A DNA stretch of 26,260 nt. Origin: JAUSEW01 sp964414015. GTDB lineage: Bacteria; Patescibacteriota; Microgenomatia; Levybacterales; UBA12049. Made by a program: the position numbers and the translations under genes. The notes under the pieces are model-generated. The model saw nothing but the letters and a program-made list of their open reading frames with translations, was not told the DNA's origin and did no database searches. Positions 1 to 7,203 of the stretch are shown piece after piece. The stretch is taken from NCBI GenBank assembly GCA_964414015.1, contig CAYPUE010000009.1, positions 1-26,260 on the forward strand, given 5' to 3'. Numbering within the stretch: the first letter of the stretch is position 1; every line of letters starts with the position of its first letter.

Positions 1-1220
1 AGAATTATGAATAATGAATTAAGAATTATGGATATAGACGGATTTATTTTTAGTTTCTCTTTAGTTAATGAATGTAACTTCCAAATTAATACTGCACCGA
101 AAATAGAAAGAAGAGGATATAGAGGAAGCATGTAACGCATCCATCCGACTGCAAATTTTCCTACAACGAAAAAATATGTCCAAAAAAATACCACCAAAAT
201 TAATTCCTGCGCCCACTTAGCCTTTTTGTTTTTATTAATAGCGATAATAGTGAAATATAATGCTCCGATAAAAGAAACACTTGCTAAAATTGGTCCCAAT
301 CCCCATAGGAAAACATTTTTAAGTTCATAAAAATAAGGAATTTTGCTAACATATTGCAATGTGTAAGGGAATGCAAAAGCATCATAAGTCATTTGTCGCT
401 GTTGCATTGTTTGCTGCCAAAATTCACGAAAATCTATAAGAGCATACGGGTCGACGATTATAAACACGACAATCGTGGATATTAAAACGACTGCACCTTC
501 TACGAGAAGTAGTTTTACAAGTTTCGGTATATGAGGAAACCATATTTTGGGATGATGGGGATTTTTTAAAAAAACCAAAAGAAAATCTATGATTAATGCT
601 AGACCGATAGATGCCAAGAGTACGGTAGCGCTTATTTTTGTTCCTAAAGCAAGACCAAACGTAGCGCCTGTTAAGAGGGCGTTATTAATCGTTGGTTTTT
701 CATAAAATCTTATAAGCATATAAAGAGCGAGAAGGATAAAAAAATTTAAAGGTGTATCAACCGCATAGAAATGAGAAAGTTGAATAGGAAGAACACTTAT
801 TGCATAAAAGAAAGCAGAGAGAATTCCGACACTTTTATTAAATAATTTTTTTCCCAAAAGGTAGATTATCAATAAAGTTCCGATATCGGATAATACGGAA
901 ATAAAGCGGCCGACAAGATTAATCTTGTCGTATTGCGCAAATGATGGATTAATGTTTCCAAGAATCGTTCCGTTTAATTTCAATAAGTACAGAGGTAAAC
1001 TTCCGTAGGCAAAAAAATGAGGATTTAGCGGGCTATTTACAGATAGAAACTCTGGAATAGACGTTGGCATTTTAAGAGGTACGGTAAAAAGAGTTATCGC
1101 TCTTTCGTCCGGATGCAGGTGAAATCCCTGATCCCAATTTAGATTATAAAGCCTTAAAAATCCTCCAAGTATAATAATAGTAAGCAGAAGAAAGTTAATT
1201 TTTTTATATAGATTATTCAT
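1..1220 (-). CDS. GT39-family (PMT/ArnT-like) membrane glycosyltransferase, C-terminus off window
   Basis: Polytopic membrane protein, about 406 residues in the window, with no stop before the left edge, so the C-terminus is missing. The N-terminus has a hydrophobic segment ending GGFLRLYNLNW, followed by HPDER (Asp38-Glu39), the position of the catalytic acidic pair in the first external loop of GT39 (protein O-mannosyltransferase/ArnT) enzymes. Many hydrophobic segments follow. The family transfers a sugar from a polyprenyl-phosphate donor to an acceptor outside the membrane; donor and acceptor here are unknown. It is a tandem paralogue of the next gene (1213-2859), sharing the start, the HPDER motif and NPHFFAYGS. 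Its ATG at 1220 overlaps the neighbour's TAA by 8 nt, so it is the last visible member of the pilN operon. The C-terminal coding part at 3-30 contains a 7-bp repeat. Family confident, substrate not. Confidence 0.85.
   Translation of the reverse strand, partial: MNNLYKKINFLLLTIIILGGFLRLYNLNWDQGFHLHPDERAITLFTVPLKMPTSIPEFLSVNSPLNPHFFAYGSLPLYLLKLNGTILGNINPSFAQYDKINLVGRFISVLSDIGTLLIIYLLGKKLFNKSVGILSAFFYAISVLPIQLSHFYAVDTPLNFFILLALYMLIRFYEKPTINNALLTGATFGLALGTKISATVLLASIGLALIIDFLLVFLKNPHHPKIWFPHIPKLVKLLLVEGAVVLISTIVVFIIVDPYALIDFREFWQQTMQQRQMTYDAFAFPYTLQYVSKIPYFYELKNVFLWGLGPILASVSFIGALYFTIIAINKNKKAKWAQELILVVFFWTYFFVVGKFAVGWMRYMLPLYPLLSIFGAVLIWKLHSLTKEKLKINPSISIILNSLFII
3..30 (+). repeat. Four-copy 7-bp tandem repeat at the left edge
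   Basis: AATTATG, AATAATG, AATTAAG, AATTATG (3-30), in the C-terminal coding part of the truncated GT39 gene (read there as IILNSLFII). It may continue beyond the window. Confidence 0.65.
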
Positions 1221-2859
1221 TGCTAATTTTTTTGAAAATAAAAACCGTTGGTCTGTCGAAAACATTTGCTGTTTCTTCAAAAGAAAAAACAGGATTTCCT
1301 AGGTAGGTTATTTTGCAAAAAATATCACAAGGAATTTCATAGACTTTTCGATAACCTAATTTATCATTAAACAATAAACTATAAAACTCATTTCCATTTT
1401 TGAATTTCTGTTTATTTAAAAGGCGAGTTTTCATAAGCCGTTGGCTTGGAAGAATAATGTAATCATTACGTAAAAGTAAAGAAGATAGTTCTTCGATTTT
1501 GCTTGGTGTATTATTATCTAGGTCATAAAAATTAAATAAAGTAATATTTGGAAAAAATGAATTGAAGGAGACAATCCCTAGATCGTAAACTTCGCTAGCG
1601 ATACGTGCATTACTGGAAATATTTTGCTTTGCAAATTTAGCTGCAGATATTCTGGTATCATCATTAATGAAAGCGGTTTTAAAATAAGAAAAGGAAAAGA
1701 TTATTGCAGATATGCCTAACACCAAGAGTATAATTTTTGAAAAGATCCTTATAACGTTTTTCTTATTTTCCAAACAGTTTACTACAAACAAGGAAATTAT
1801 AAGATAGATAAATGGCAAGGTTGGCACCATATACCTTGTCCATTTTGCAAACAAAAATGCCTGTGATAATAATGTTAAAAACATTAAAATTAACAAAAGA
1901 TAGGACTCATTTTTACGTTTAATAAAAATATATCCTACATAAAATAGAGCAGGAAGCATGGCCGCCGTAAGAAATGGATTAAGTAAAAAGGGATATATGG
2001 ACGTAAGTTGAAATAAAATTGGATATTTATCATAAAATTCGCCAGTGTAAAATACAGGCAGGGTTCCTAATGCAACTGATGACTCATATTTTAGGCTGGA
2101 TAGAAATGAACCAAAATCCAAAAACGCAAAAGGAGAAATTAATAAAAATATAATTATTGCCGGAAAAAAAACTATTAATATATCTAGAACAGAATCTTTT
2201 ATTAGGAAAATTAGCTTGCGGTTGGTTTGGATTTTATCTATTAAAATAAAAAATAAAATATAGAAAAAGAGAGAGCCTCCTGATATTTTAGTAGCTATCA
2301 AAAGACCAAAAATAAAACCAATCATTACAAGAAGTTTCTTATTTCTGGAATTTAAAAATAATAAAGATAGATAAAAAATAGAAACACTTAAGAAGGTAAT
2401 CCACAGTTCAAAAGTTCCAAAATGGGCAAACTGAATAAACCCAACGCTAAAAGTTGACAGAAGTGAGACGAAAATTCCTGCGTTTTTATTTTTTATTTTT
2501 TTTGCAATTAAATAGAGGAGAGGGATAAGTAAAGTGCTTAATAACGCTGATAAAAATCTAGAAATTAAGATAGAGTTTTCGAAAGTAACATTTGCGAGAG
2601 AAGAAAACTTGAAAGAAATTAAATTCCAAAAAATTCCGAAGAAGTAGATTATATAAATTGGGAAACTTCCGTAGGCAAAAAAATGCGGGTTCATTTCTGA
2701 AGGAAAATTGAGTTGCGAAATTGCAGAGGCAATATTTCGTTCATCCGGATGGAAATAAAAAGGAGTCCCCCAATTGAGATTGTAAAATCTTAAAAACCCG
2801 CCAATGAATATTAATAAAATTATTATCAATATATCCTTATGTTGTAAAAAATTTTTCAT
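1213..2859 (-). CDS. GT39-family (PMT/ArnT-like) membrane glycosyltransferase
   Basis: 548-residue polytopic membrane protein. Residues 10-24 form the first membrane helix, followed by YNLNW and HPDER with Asp39-Glu40, the acidic pair of the GT39 first external loop. About ten further hydrophobic segments and a soluble C-terminal tail follow. The expected reaction is transfer of a sugar from a polyprenyl-phosphate carrier to a protein or glycan on the outer face of the membrane; the substrate cannot be read from sequence. The reading frame stays open to an ATG at 2925, but the ATG at 2859 is preferred because it overlaps the TGA of the upstream oxidoreductase (ATGA, 4 nt), typical of translational coupling, and because the extra 22 residues would be an unlikely Arg/Lys-rich extension. 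Sixth gene of the pilN operon and a tandem paralogue of the next gene. Confidence 0.88.
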   Translation of the reverse strand: MKNFLQHKDILIIILLIFIGGFLRFYNLNWGTPFYFHPDERNIASAISQLNFPSEMNPHFFAYGSFPIYIIYFFGIFWNLISFKFSSLANVTFENSILISRFLSALLSTLLIPLLYLIAKKIKNKNAGIFVSLLSTFSVGFIQFAHFGTFELWITFLSVSIFYLSLLFLNSRNKKLLVMIGFIFGLLIATKISGGSLFFYILFFILIDKIQTNRKLIFLIKDSVLDILIVFFPAIIIFLLISPFAFLDFGSFLSSLKYESSVALGTLPVFYTGEFYDKYPILFQLTSIYPFLLNPFLTAAMLPALFYVGYIFIKRKNESYLLLILMFLTLLSQAFLFAKWTRYMVPTLPFIYLIISLFVVNCLENKKNVIRIFSKIILLVLGISAIIFSFSYFKTAFINDDTRISAAKFAKQNISSNARIASEVYDLGIVSFNSFFPNITLFNFYDLDNNTPSKIEELSSLLLRNDYIILPSQRLMKTRLLNKQKFKNGNEFYSLLFNDKLGYRKVYEIPCDIFCKITYLGNPVFSFEETANVFDRPTVFIFKKISNE

Positions 2860-4094
2860 TTTCCGCTTACTCTTATCGCGATTTTTTCTCCGAGCTCTAC
2901 CGCGTAGTTGGTTCCTCGGTCCCAAGGGTAGACTTGTTGAATGTTGGCAAGATAAACATTTTTTAATGGAGCTTCAAAAGGAGGCATTATTTTGGAATAA
3001 TTAGTTGGGATAATCGGTTGTGAAAAAGGAGCTTTAAATAGTTGATAGTTGATGGTTGATAGTTGATAGTTAGGATTTATTTTTTTTAGATATGGATCAT
3101 AAATTTTCAATAACTCTTCGGCTGTCTTTCTCATATGCGGATGATCATAAGGTAAATAATTTCCCAAATAAACGATATGTTCGTTATTATAATATTTTTT
3201 ATCCATAAAATTGGTATGTTCAACAATAGCCATTATTGGCGAGTTTTTTTCGCAAATACTTAACCAATAAGTTCCGTCTTTCAAAAACTGTTTTTTTAAA
3301 CGCAATACCAGATTTAAAGAACCCAATCCCTTGAGATTCCTTAATTTATTTTTATAATCATTAGGAAGTTGAGGCGCAATTTTGAGAAATGAAAAAGAAG
3401 GCAAGGTAACAATGACAGCATCGAAAATATTTGTATAATTTTTTATATCTGTAACTTCTGTATTAAAAAAAACTTTCCCTCCGTTTTGTTTAATTTCCCC
3501 AACAAGAGCATTCGCAAAGTTTAAAAATCCTTTTTCAGGATAGGCGAGAAAAGGAGTTCTTTTCTGTATTCTCGCCCAAAACCAGGCAAGGGATATGGCA
3601 TCGGCGTATTTACCGAATTTATTAGTAAGCTGGGGTTTCCAAATTTTTTCGTAAGCATTTCTCCCCATTGTTTTAGAAAGAAAATCTGCAGCTTTTATTT
3701 TCTCAAGAGGTTGCCAAAAGGGGTTATAACGAATAAAACCCAGAACCGCTGCCATTCTTAGCCTTTCGCATAAATTAAGTTTTGGGAAAGTTAAAACTTT
3801 ATTTAGAGAATCAAGTTGATAAATATCATTATCTAGATAAACAGAGGTTTTAGGCCTTTTTATTAAAACTTTATAGCCAATTTCTTTTGCAAGTCCTAAA
3901 ACGCTTTTGTCGTTTGTGAACCAATGATGATAGTGTTTTTCTAAAGTCCACGCCCATTCTTTTTGAGAAAATCCTACTGCCAGCCCTCCTGGATTATCAT
4001 CTTTTTCAAATAGGGTAACTTGATGATTTTTTTTCGTAAGATAATAAGCTGCGGATAGACCTGTAAATCCGGCTCCGATAATTGCTATTTTCAT
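2856..4094 (-). CDS. NAD(P)/FAD-dependent oxidoreductase (amine oxidase/protoporphyrinogen oxidase-like fold)
   Basis: 412 residues. The N-terminus is a Rossmann dinucleotide-binding motif, IIGAGFTGLSAAYYL, followed about 20 residues later by an acidic strand end (LFEKDDNPGG), as in FAD enzymes of the amine oxidase/phytoene desaturase/protoporphyrinogen oxidase superfamily. A C-terminal YLANIQQVYPWDRGTNYAVELG stretch resembles the second FAD-contact region of this superfamily. Such enzymes often sit in bacterial polysaccharide loci, where their substrate is mostly unknown; UDP-galactopyranose mutase is a distant relative. It lies between the surface protein (6 nt upstream) and the GT39 pair (4-nt overlap), so a role in sugar or lipid-carrier modification is inferred, not shown. 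A 35-bp array of 7-bp repeats at 3039-3073 is translated here as NYQLSTINYQL and is probably a recent insertion. Confidence 0.8.
   Translation of the reverse strand: MKIAIIGAGFTGLSAAYYLTKKNHQVTLFEKDDNPGGLAVGFSQKEWAWTLEKHYHHWFTNDKSVLGLAKEIGYKVLIKRPKTSVYLDNDIYQLDSLNKVLTFPKLNLCERLRMAAVLGFIRYNPFWQPLEKIKAADFLSKTMGRNAYEKIWKPQLTNKFGKYADAISLAWFWARIQKRTPFLAYPEKGFLNFANALVGEIKQNGGKVFFNTEVTDIKNYTNIFDAVIVTLPSFSFLKIAPQLPNDYKNKLRNLKGLGSLNLVLRLKKQFLKDGTYWLSICEKNSPIMAIVEHTNFMDKKYYNNEHIVYLGNYLPYDHPHMRKTAEELLKIYDPYLKKINPNYQLSTINYQLFKAPFSQPIIPTNYSKIMPPFEAPLKNVYLANIQQVYPWDRGTNYAVELGEKIAIRVSGK
3039..3073 (+). repeat. Five-copy 7-bp tandem repeat inside the oxidoreductase gene
   Basis: Units are TAGTTGA (3039), TAGTTGA (3046), TGGTTGA (3053), TAGTTGA (3060) and TAGTTAG (3067). 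Because 7 and 3 share no factor, three units encode one 7-residue protein repeat, read on the minus strand as NYQLSTI then NYQL. The frame stays open throughout. Confidence 0.9.
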
Positions 4095-4100
4095 AAAGAC

Positions 4101-5447
4101 CTAATGGACAAGAAGAAAAAACAGTAAGCCAAAAACAGTTGCGGCAGCTGCACCCATACCCAAAAAAACAGCGGATGAGTTTCCAGCCGCAGGCAAAGGA
4201 ATCTTGGTCGGTGTAGGTATAGCTGAAGTTAAAATTGGCGAAGGAGCGATTGAGATAGTTGGTATCGGAGTTGAGGTTGGACTAGGTATAGAAGTTAATA
4301 TTGGGGTTGCTGATGGGGTTGCGGATTGGTTAACTTGAGTGCCAGAGGCGTAGACTACAAACGATTGCTGTATTGTCTTTAAAATTCCGGATTTATCTCT
4401 AGTGACTATAGAGATAATATGATTTCCCGGTGAAAGAGGAGCAGATGGGCGATATGTCCAATTTCCATTCGCATCCGATGTTACCTCTGTTTGTATTTGC
4501 TCATCTGAATGAATTATAATCTGAACTTTTTCATTAGGAAGCGCGCTGCCCTTAAATAAAGGTTTATTGTCGGTAAAACTTTCATCCTTTTTAGGCGCTA
4601 AAATTTGCGGGCTTTGATTCGCAGAAGAGGATAAAACAAGTTGCGAGGAAAAAGATGAGAAGCCAACAGATGTTGCAGATTGAGATTTCGTAGGAGAACT
4701 TCCTACTGTAAAATCATAATCATTAGATAGAGTTACTGTTGGGATGGGATTAATTTGATCTTTTGATAGCAGAACGTTTGATTTAAGAGAGTCTCCTGCT
4801 ACGAGTAATTTAATGATAGTGTTTTTTTGGAAAGCAAAATATCCGCTTAAATCCTTATTGAGAAGAGAATTTAAAGGCAGTATATAACTTCCGTCCTGCT
4901 TGGCAAGAGTGGATATAACTTGCGCATTTTCCGCCGTTACATAAACTATCGCTTCATTGGGTATAGCTCCATTAGGTAGAATAATTTTGCCGCTAAGAGG
5001 CGTTTGTTGAGAAGGAGATCCGTCAATAGTTCTCGCAGTAATAACTTCAAATAAATTGTTATTGTTTAAAAATGTGTTTTGTCCAGAAAGTATAGAAAAA
5101 TAATATTTCGTAGAGGGATTAAGCCCCCTGACGGTAATATTATGAATTATATGCGGGTTAACAGAACCTGTTTGCTGATCTCTATCATCTAAAGCACTTT
5201 GTCCCAAATTTTTACTGTCGCCAAAATTAATAGAACCGATTACCTTATCTTCTGTGATGTAAGATACAGTAAATGAAGAGTCTTGGACGTTAGAAACTCT
5301 AACATCAGTTGGCGTTTGGGATGGACCGGCTCGGCTAATAAAACTTACACCGCTTTTAACCAGCAAAGAAGTTATTATTATGCCAATTCCGATAATGCCA
5401 ATTCCTAACAGTGTAGGTATACGTTTGTTCCAAATATTATTTTTCAT
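4101..5447 (-). CDS. Membrane-anchored surface protein with FN3 and Ig-like domains and a Ser/Thr/Pro stalk
   Basis: 448 residues. Seen in order: short basic N-terminus and one membrane helix (about 12-30); a fibronectin type III/purple acid phosphatase N-terminal-like domain (about 45-138, with GLNPSTKYYFSI); a carboxypeptidase-regulatory-like beta domain (about 150-215, with SGKIILPNGAIPNEAIVYV); an Ser-rich spacer; a bacterial Ig-like domain (about 280-365, with ANGNWTY and SPGNHIISI); a Ser/Thr/Pro stalk (about 370-420); then LPAAG and a second membrane helix ending in LLVH. This fits a looped or double-anchored cell-surface protein. The start ATG overlaps the stop of the 83-residue gene (4 nt) and the oxidoreductase follows after 6 nt, so it is in the pilN operon. 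It may be a pilus-associated or adhesive protein; the stalk could be an O-glycosylation target. Both ideas are inference. Confidence 0.8.
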   Translation of the reverse strand: MKNNIWNKRIPTLLGIGIIGIGIIITSLLVKSGVSFISRAGPSQTPTDVRVSNVQDSSFTVSYITEDKVIGSINFGDSKNLGQSALDDRDQQTGSVNPHIIHNITVRGLNPSTKYYFSILSGQNTFLNNNNLFEVITARTIDGSPSQQTPLSGKIILPNGAIPNEAIVYVTAENAQVISTLAKQDGSYILPLNSLLNKDLSGYFAFQKNTIIKLLVAGDSLKSNVLLSKDQINPIPTVTLSNDYDFTVGSSPTKSQSATSVGFSSFSSQLVLSSSANQSPQILAPKKDESFTDNKPLFKGSALPNEKVQIIIHSDEQIQTEVTSDANGNWTYRPSAPLSPGNHIISIVTRDKSGILKTIQQSFVVYASGTQVNQSATPSATPILTSIPSPTSTPIPTISIAPSPILTSAIPTPTKIPLPAAGNSSAVFLGMGAAAATVFGLLFFLLVH

Positions 5448-5695
5448 AATTTTATATTTCCTCCGGATGTTGCTACTTGGGATGGCGCCAATTCGTAAAT
5501 TGGGAAAACTTTGTCTCTTTTCTTAAGCGCATCAATAGTTTTAGTATCAAATGTGGGATTTATTGGCTTGATATTTACGCTTTGCACTTCAGAAATCGTA
5601 GATGTTGCCAAATTATGATAAATGCTAAAACCTATCCAGGCAAGAACAATGATAGATGTTAGTGCCAAAATTAAAATTATGTCTTTTTGTTTCAT
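5444..5695 (-). CDS. Small single-pass membrane protein between pilO and the surface protein
   Basis: 83 residues: a charged N-terminus (MKQKD), one membrane helix (about 6-27) and an extracytoplasmic tail of about 55 residues ending in KL. No family recognised. It starts 4 nt after the pilO stop and its own stop overlaps the next start by 4 nt, so it is certainly co-translated with the pilus genes. In diderm type IV pilus operons pilP, a lipoprotein linking to the secretin, takes this position; this protein has no lipobox cysteine and is much shorter, so it is at most a positional substitute. An unknown inner-membrane pilus accessory is the most likely reading. Confidence 0.72.
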   Translation of the reverse strand: MKQKDIILILALTSIIVLAWIGFSIYHNLATSTISEVQSVNIKPINPTFDTKTIDALKKRDKVFPIYELAPSQVATSGGNIKL

Positions 5696-5699
5696 AAAA

Positions 5700-6284
5700 C
5701 TATTTTTTGTAAAAAGCCATACCTCTAAGCGTAAAACGCAAAGAAGTATTATTGTCGGCCTGTCTATTAATTGAAAGAGCCTCTATGTCGATAAGTCTTT
5801 GCATATTAGCTAAGGAGTTAATAAATTGCGAGATGTTATTATAAGACCCAAATCCGGAAACTGAAAATTCGAAAGAATAATATCTATTATTTTTGTCGTT
5901 ATCCTTAACAAGCTCTACTTGAAAATTCTGTAAACTTTCTAATTGAATATTGGATTGCTTAACCAGAGATTGAATTTCTCCCATAACAAGAGGAATCTGG
6001 GAGTCCTGCGGGATTGTACTTAAGATAATCGGTATATCATTTTGCAATACAGAATACTTTTGTTGAAGAATAGAAAGGTTTGAAATTTTTTGTCTAAGAC
6101 TATTGTCGATAAATTGATTGTCTTCTAACTCTTTTTGAAGTCCTGCAATTGTAGATAAAGTTGGATTTATGGCAAATAGTCCAAAAAAGGATAAAGCAAT
6201 TAAGGTTAAGACAATTGTTGCAAAATTCCTCGTGTTTTTATTCCCGAAATTGGGCAAAAGGTTAAAATATTTATTTATTGCCAT
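5700..6284 (-). CDS. pilO: Type IV pilus inner-membrane alignment protein PilO-like
   Basis: 194 residues. One membrane helix (about 22-42) follows a short cytoplasmic tail; residues about 45-85 are a coiled coil (LQKELEDNQFIDNSLRQKI); the rest, including QSLVKQSNIQLESLQNF and the final beta strands FSVSGFGSYNNISQFINSLANMQRLIDIEALSI, matches the ferredoxin-like domain of PilO. PilO pairs with PilN to connect the pilus motor platform with the outer parts of the machine. Length and topology are normal for the family. Its ATG comes 1 nt after the pilN stop, and this order (N then O) is the classic one. Sequence identity to characterised PilO is low, so the call rests on architecture plus context. 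Confidence 0.82.
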   Translation of the reverse strand: MAINKYFNLLPNFGNKNTRNFATIVLTLIALSFFGLFAINPTLSTIAGLQKELEDNQFIDNSLRQKISNLSILQQKYSVLQNDIPIILSTIPQDSQIPLVMGEIQSLVKQSNIQLESLQNFQVELVKDNDKNNRYYSFEFSVSGFGSYNNISQFINSLANMQRLIDIEALSINRQADNNTSLRFTLRGMAFYKK

Positions 6285-6285
6285 A

Positions 6286-6831
6286 CTAATATTGTTTTTG
6301 TTTCAAAGATGCGGTAAGGCTAACCGCGATAGAACTGCTTAATGGTTTATTTTCTATGTTATTGATAGCAACATTTTTAATTGCAGGATAATTGGTAAGG
6401 GAATTTACAAAAGAACTTAAAGAAGATGTAGTCTGAACATTAGCGTCTACATTAATGCCGTTTTTATTTAGAGTAAATGAATTAAATGTCATGTCAGGAG
6501 GGGCAAATTTAATAACATCTTGAAATATTTTAGGAATACTGCTTCTCGATTTAGAAAAATTCGAAGCTAAAGATAAGCGATCCTGAAGATTTCGGTATTT
6601 ATCTTCATTATTCTTCAATATGGCAACTATAGCTTGTTCTTGTTTAATTTTGGAATGAAGATCAATTAATTGTCTATCTAAAGAAAACCTATAAAGAAAT
6701 GAAGATAAGGCTATAAGTTCAGTTAGTATCACAAGCAGCCGTCCAACCGTAAGAGCCCAGTTTATTACTTTATCTAGAACACTAATCTGTTCATTCCTAA
6801 GCAAATTAATAGAGGTAGGCTTATTCGCCAT
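6286..6831 (-). CDS. pilN: Type IV pilus inner-membrane alignment protein PilN-like
   Basis: 181 residues. The short cytoplasmic N-terminus carries SINLL (residues 7-11), the conserved stretch by which PilN binds the actin-like PilM. One membrane helix (about 25-45), a coiled coil (about 50-85) and a small beta/alpha domain ending ISVSLTA-like (AVSLTASLKQKQY) follow, as in PilN. It is the first gene of the operon and is read from a TTGACA-N17-TAGACT promoter whose -10 box is only 9 bp from the ATG, so the mRNA would have almost no leader. PilM is not beside it (rpsT is upstream), so PilM, if present, is encoded elsewhere. Confidence 0.83.
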   Translation of the reverse strand: MANKPTSINLLRNEQISVLDKVINWALTVGRLLVILTELIALSSFLYRFSLDRQLIDLHSKIKQEQAIVAILKNNEDKYRNLQDRLSLASNFSKSRSSIPKIFQDVIKFAPPDMTFNSFTLNKNGINVDANVQTTSSLSSFVNSLTNYPAIKNVAINNIENKPLSSSIAVSLTASLKQKQY

Positions 6832-6840
6832 AGTGATTTT

Positions 6841-6869
6841 AGTCTAGGCGAATTTGAGGTTTTTGTCAA
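6841..6869 (-). promoter_or_regulatory. Sigma-70-type promoter of the pilN operon
   Basis: On the minus strand TTGACA (6869-6864) and TAGACT (6846-6841) are separated by exactly 17 bp. The -35 is a perfect consensus and the -10 matches at the key TA...T positions. The expected start of transcription is about 6834-6835, 3-4 nt from the pilN ATG at 6831: a near-leaderless mRNA. Confidence 0.85.
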
Positions 6870-6879
6870 AGATAATTTT

Positions 6880-7167
6880 TTATTTTTTGGATTTTTTAGC
6901 GGGTTTTTTTGAAGCCATTGTTGCTTTCCTCTTTTTACTTGCTAATTTAGAAAGACTCGATTTCAGCCTTGCAGCCTTATTTTTATGAATAATGTATTTT
7001 TTTACAGCTTTATCTATAAGTTTAGTCGCTTGAACTATATTTTTTTCCGAAGGATTTTTTCTCCCTTTTTTAATAGCAACTCTTAAGAGATTTTTTACTT
7101 TTTTATTTTCTAGAGTTCTTTTCTTATCTTGGCGCAACTTTTTCTTCGCTGATTTTGTTACTGGCAT
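6880..7167 (-). CDS. rpsT: 30S ribosomal protein S20
   Basis: 95 residues, very basic. The N-terminus MPVTKSAKKKLRQDKKRTLENKKVKN matches the S20 signature (S-A-x-K-R-x-R-Q-x-x-x-R-x-x-x-N), and the KKGRK and ATKLIDKAVKKYIIHKNKAARLKSSLSK segments fit helices 2 and 3. S20 binds the 5' domain of 16S rRNA in early 30S assembly. The protein is a little longer than the usual 85-88 residues because of a C-terminal Lys/Ala/Ser tail. It is a single-gene unit: the pilN promoter lies directly downstream, and murJ diverges 36 bp upstream. No Shine-Dalgarno is seen; the -10 box sits 6 bp from the ATG. Confidence 0.95.
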   Translation of the reverse strand: MPVTKSAKKKLRQDKKRTLENKKVKNLLRVAIKKGRKNPSEKNIVQATKLIDKAVKKYIIHKNKAARLKSSLSKLASKKRKATMASKKPAKKSKK

Positions 7168-7173
7168 AGGTTT

Positions 7174-7202
7174 ATTTTAGCATGCTATACTATAAAAAAC
7201 AA
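7174..7202 (-). promoter_or_regulatory. rpsT promoter with extended -10
   Basis: On the minus strand TTGTTT (7202-7197), 17 bp, then TAAAAT (7179-7174) preceded by TGC, giving an extended -10. Six bp separate the -10 from the rpsT ATG at 7167, so the transcript should begin at or next to the start codon. Confidence 0.7.
7183..7191 (+). promoter_or_regulatory. murJ extended -10 promoter
   Basis: TGCTATACT: an extended -10 (TG at 7183-7184, TATACT at 7186-7191) with no good -35 at the proper distance. The ATG of murJ at 7204 is 12 bp downstream of the -10, implying a leader of about 5 nt. TAGCATGCTA at 7178-7187 is a perfect palindrome shared with the opposing rpsT extended -10. Confidence 0.65.
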
Positions 7203-7203
7203 T

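Noticed and set aside
2860..2925. 22-residue N-terminal extension of the second GT39 protein from an ATG at 2925
   Set aside because: It overlaps the oxidoreductase by 70 nt and encodes an Arg/Lys-rich stretch absent from the paralogue; the ATGA overlap at 2856-2859 gives a better start.
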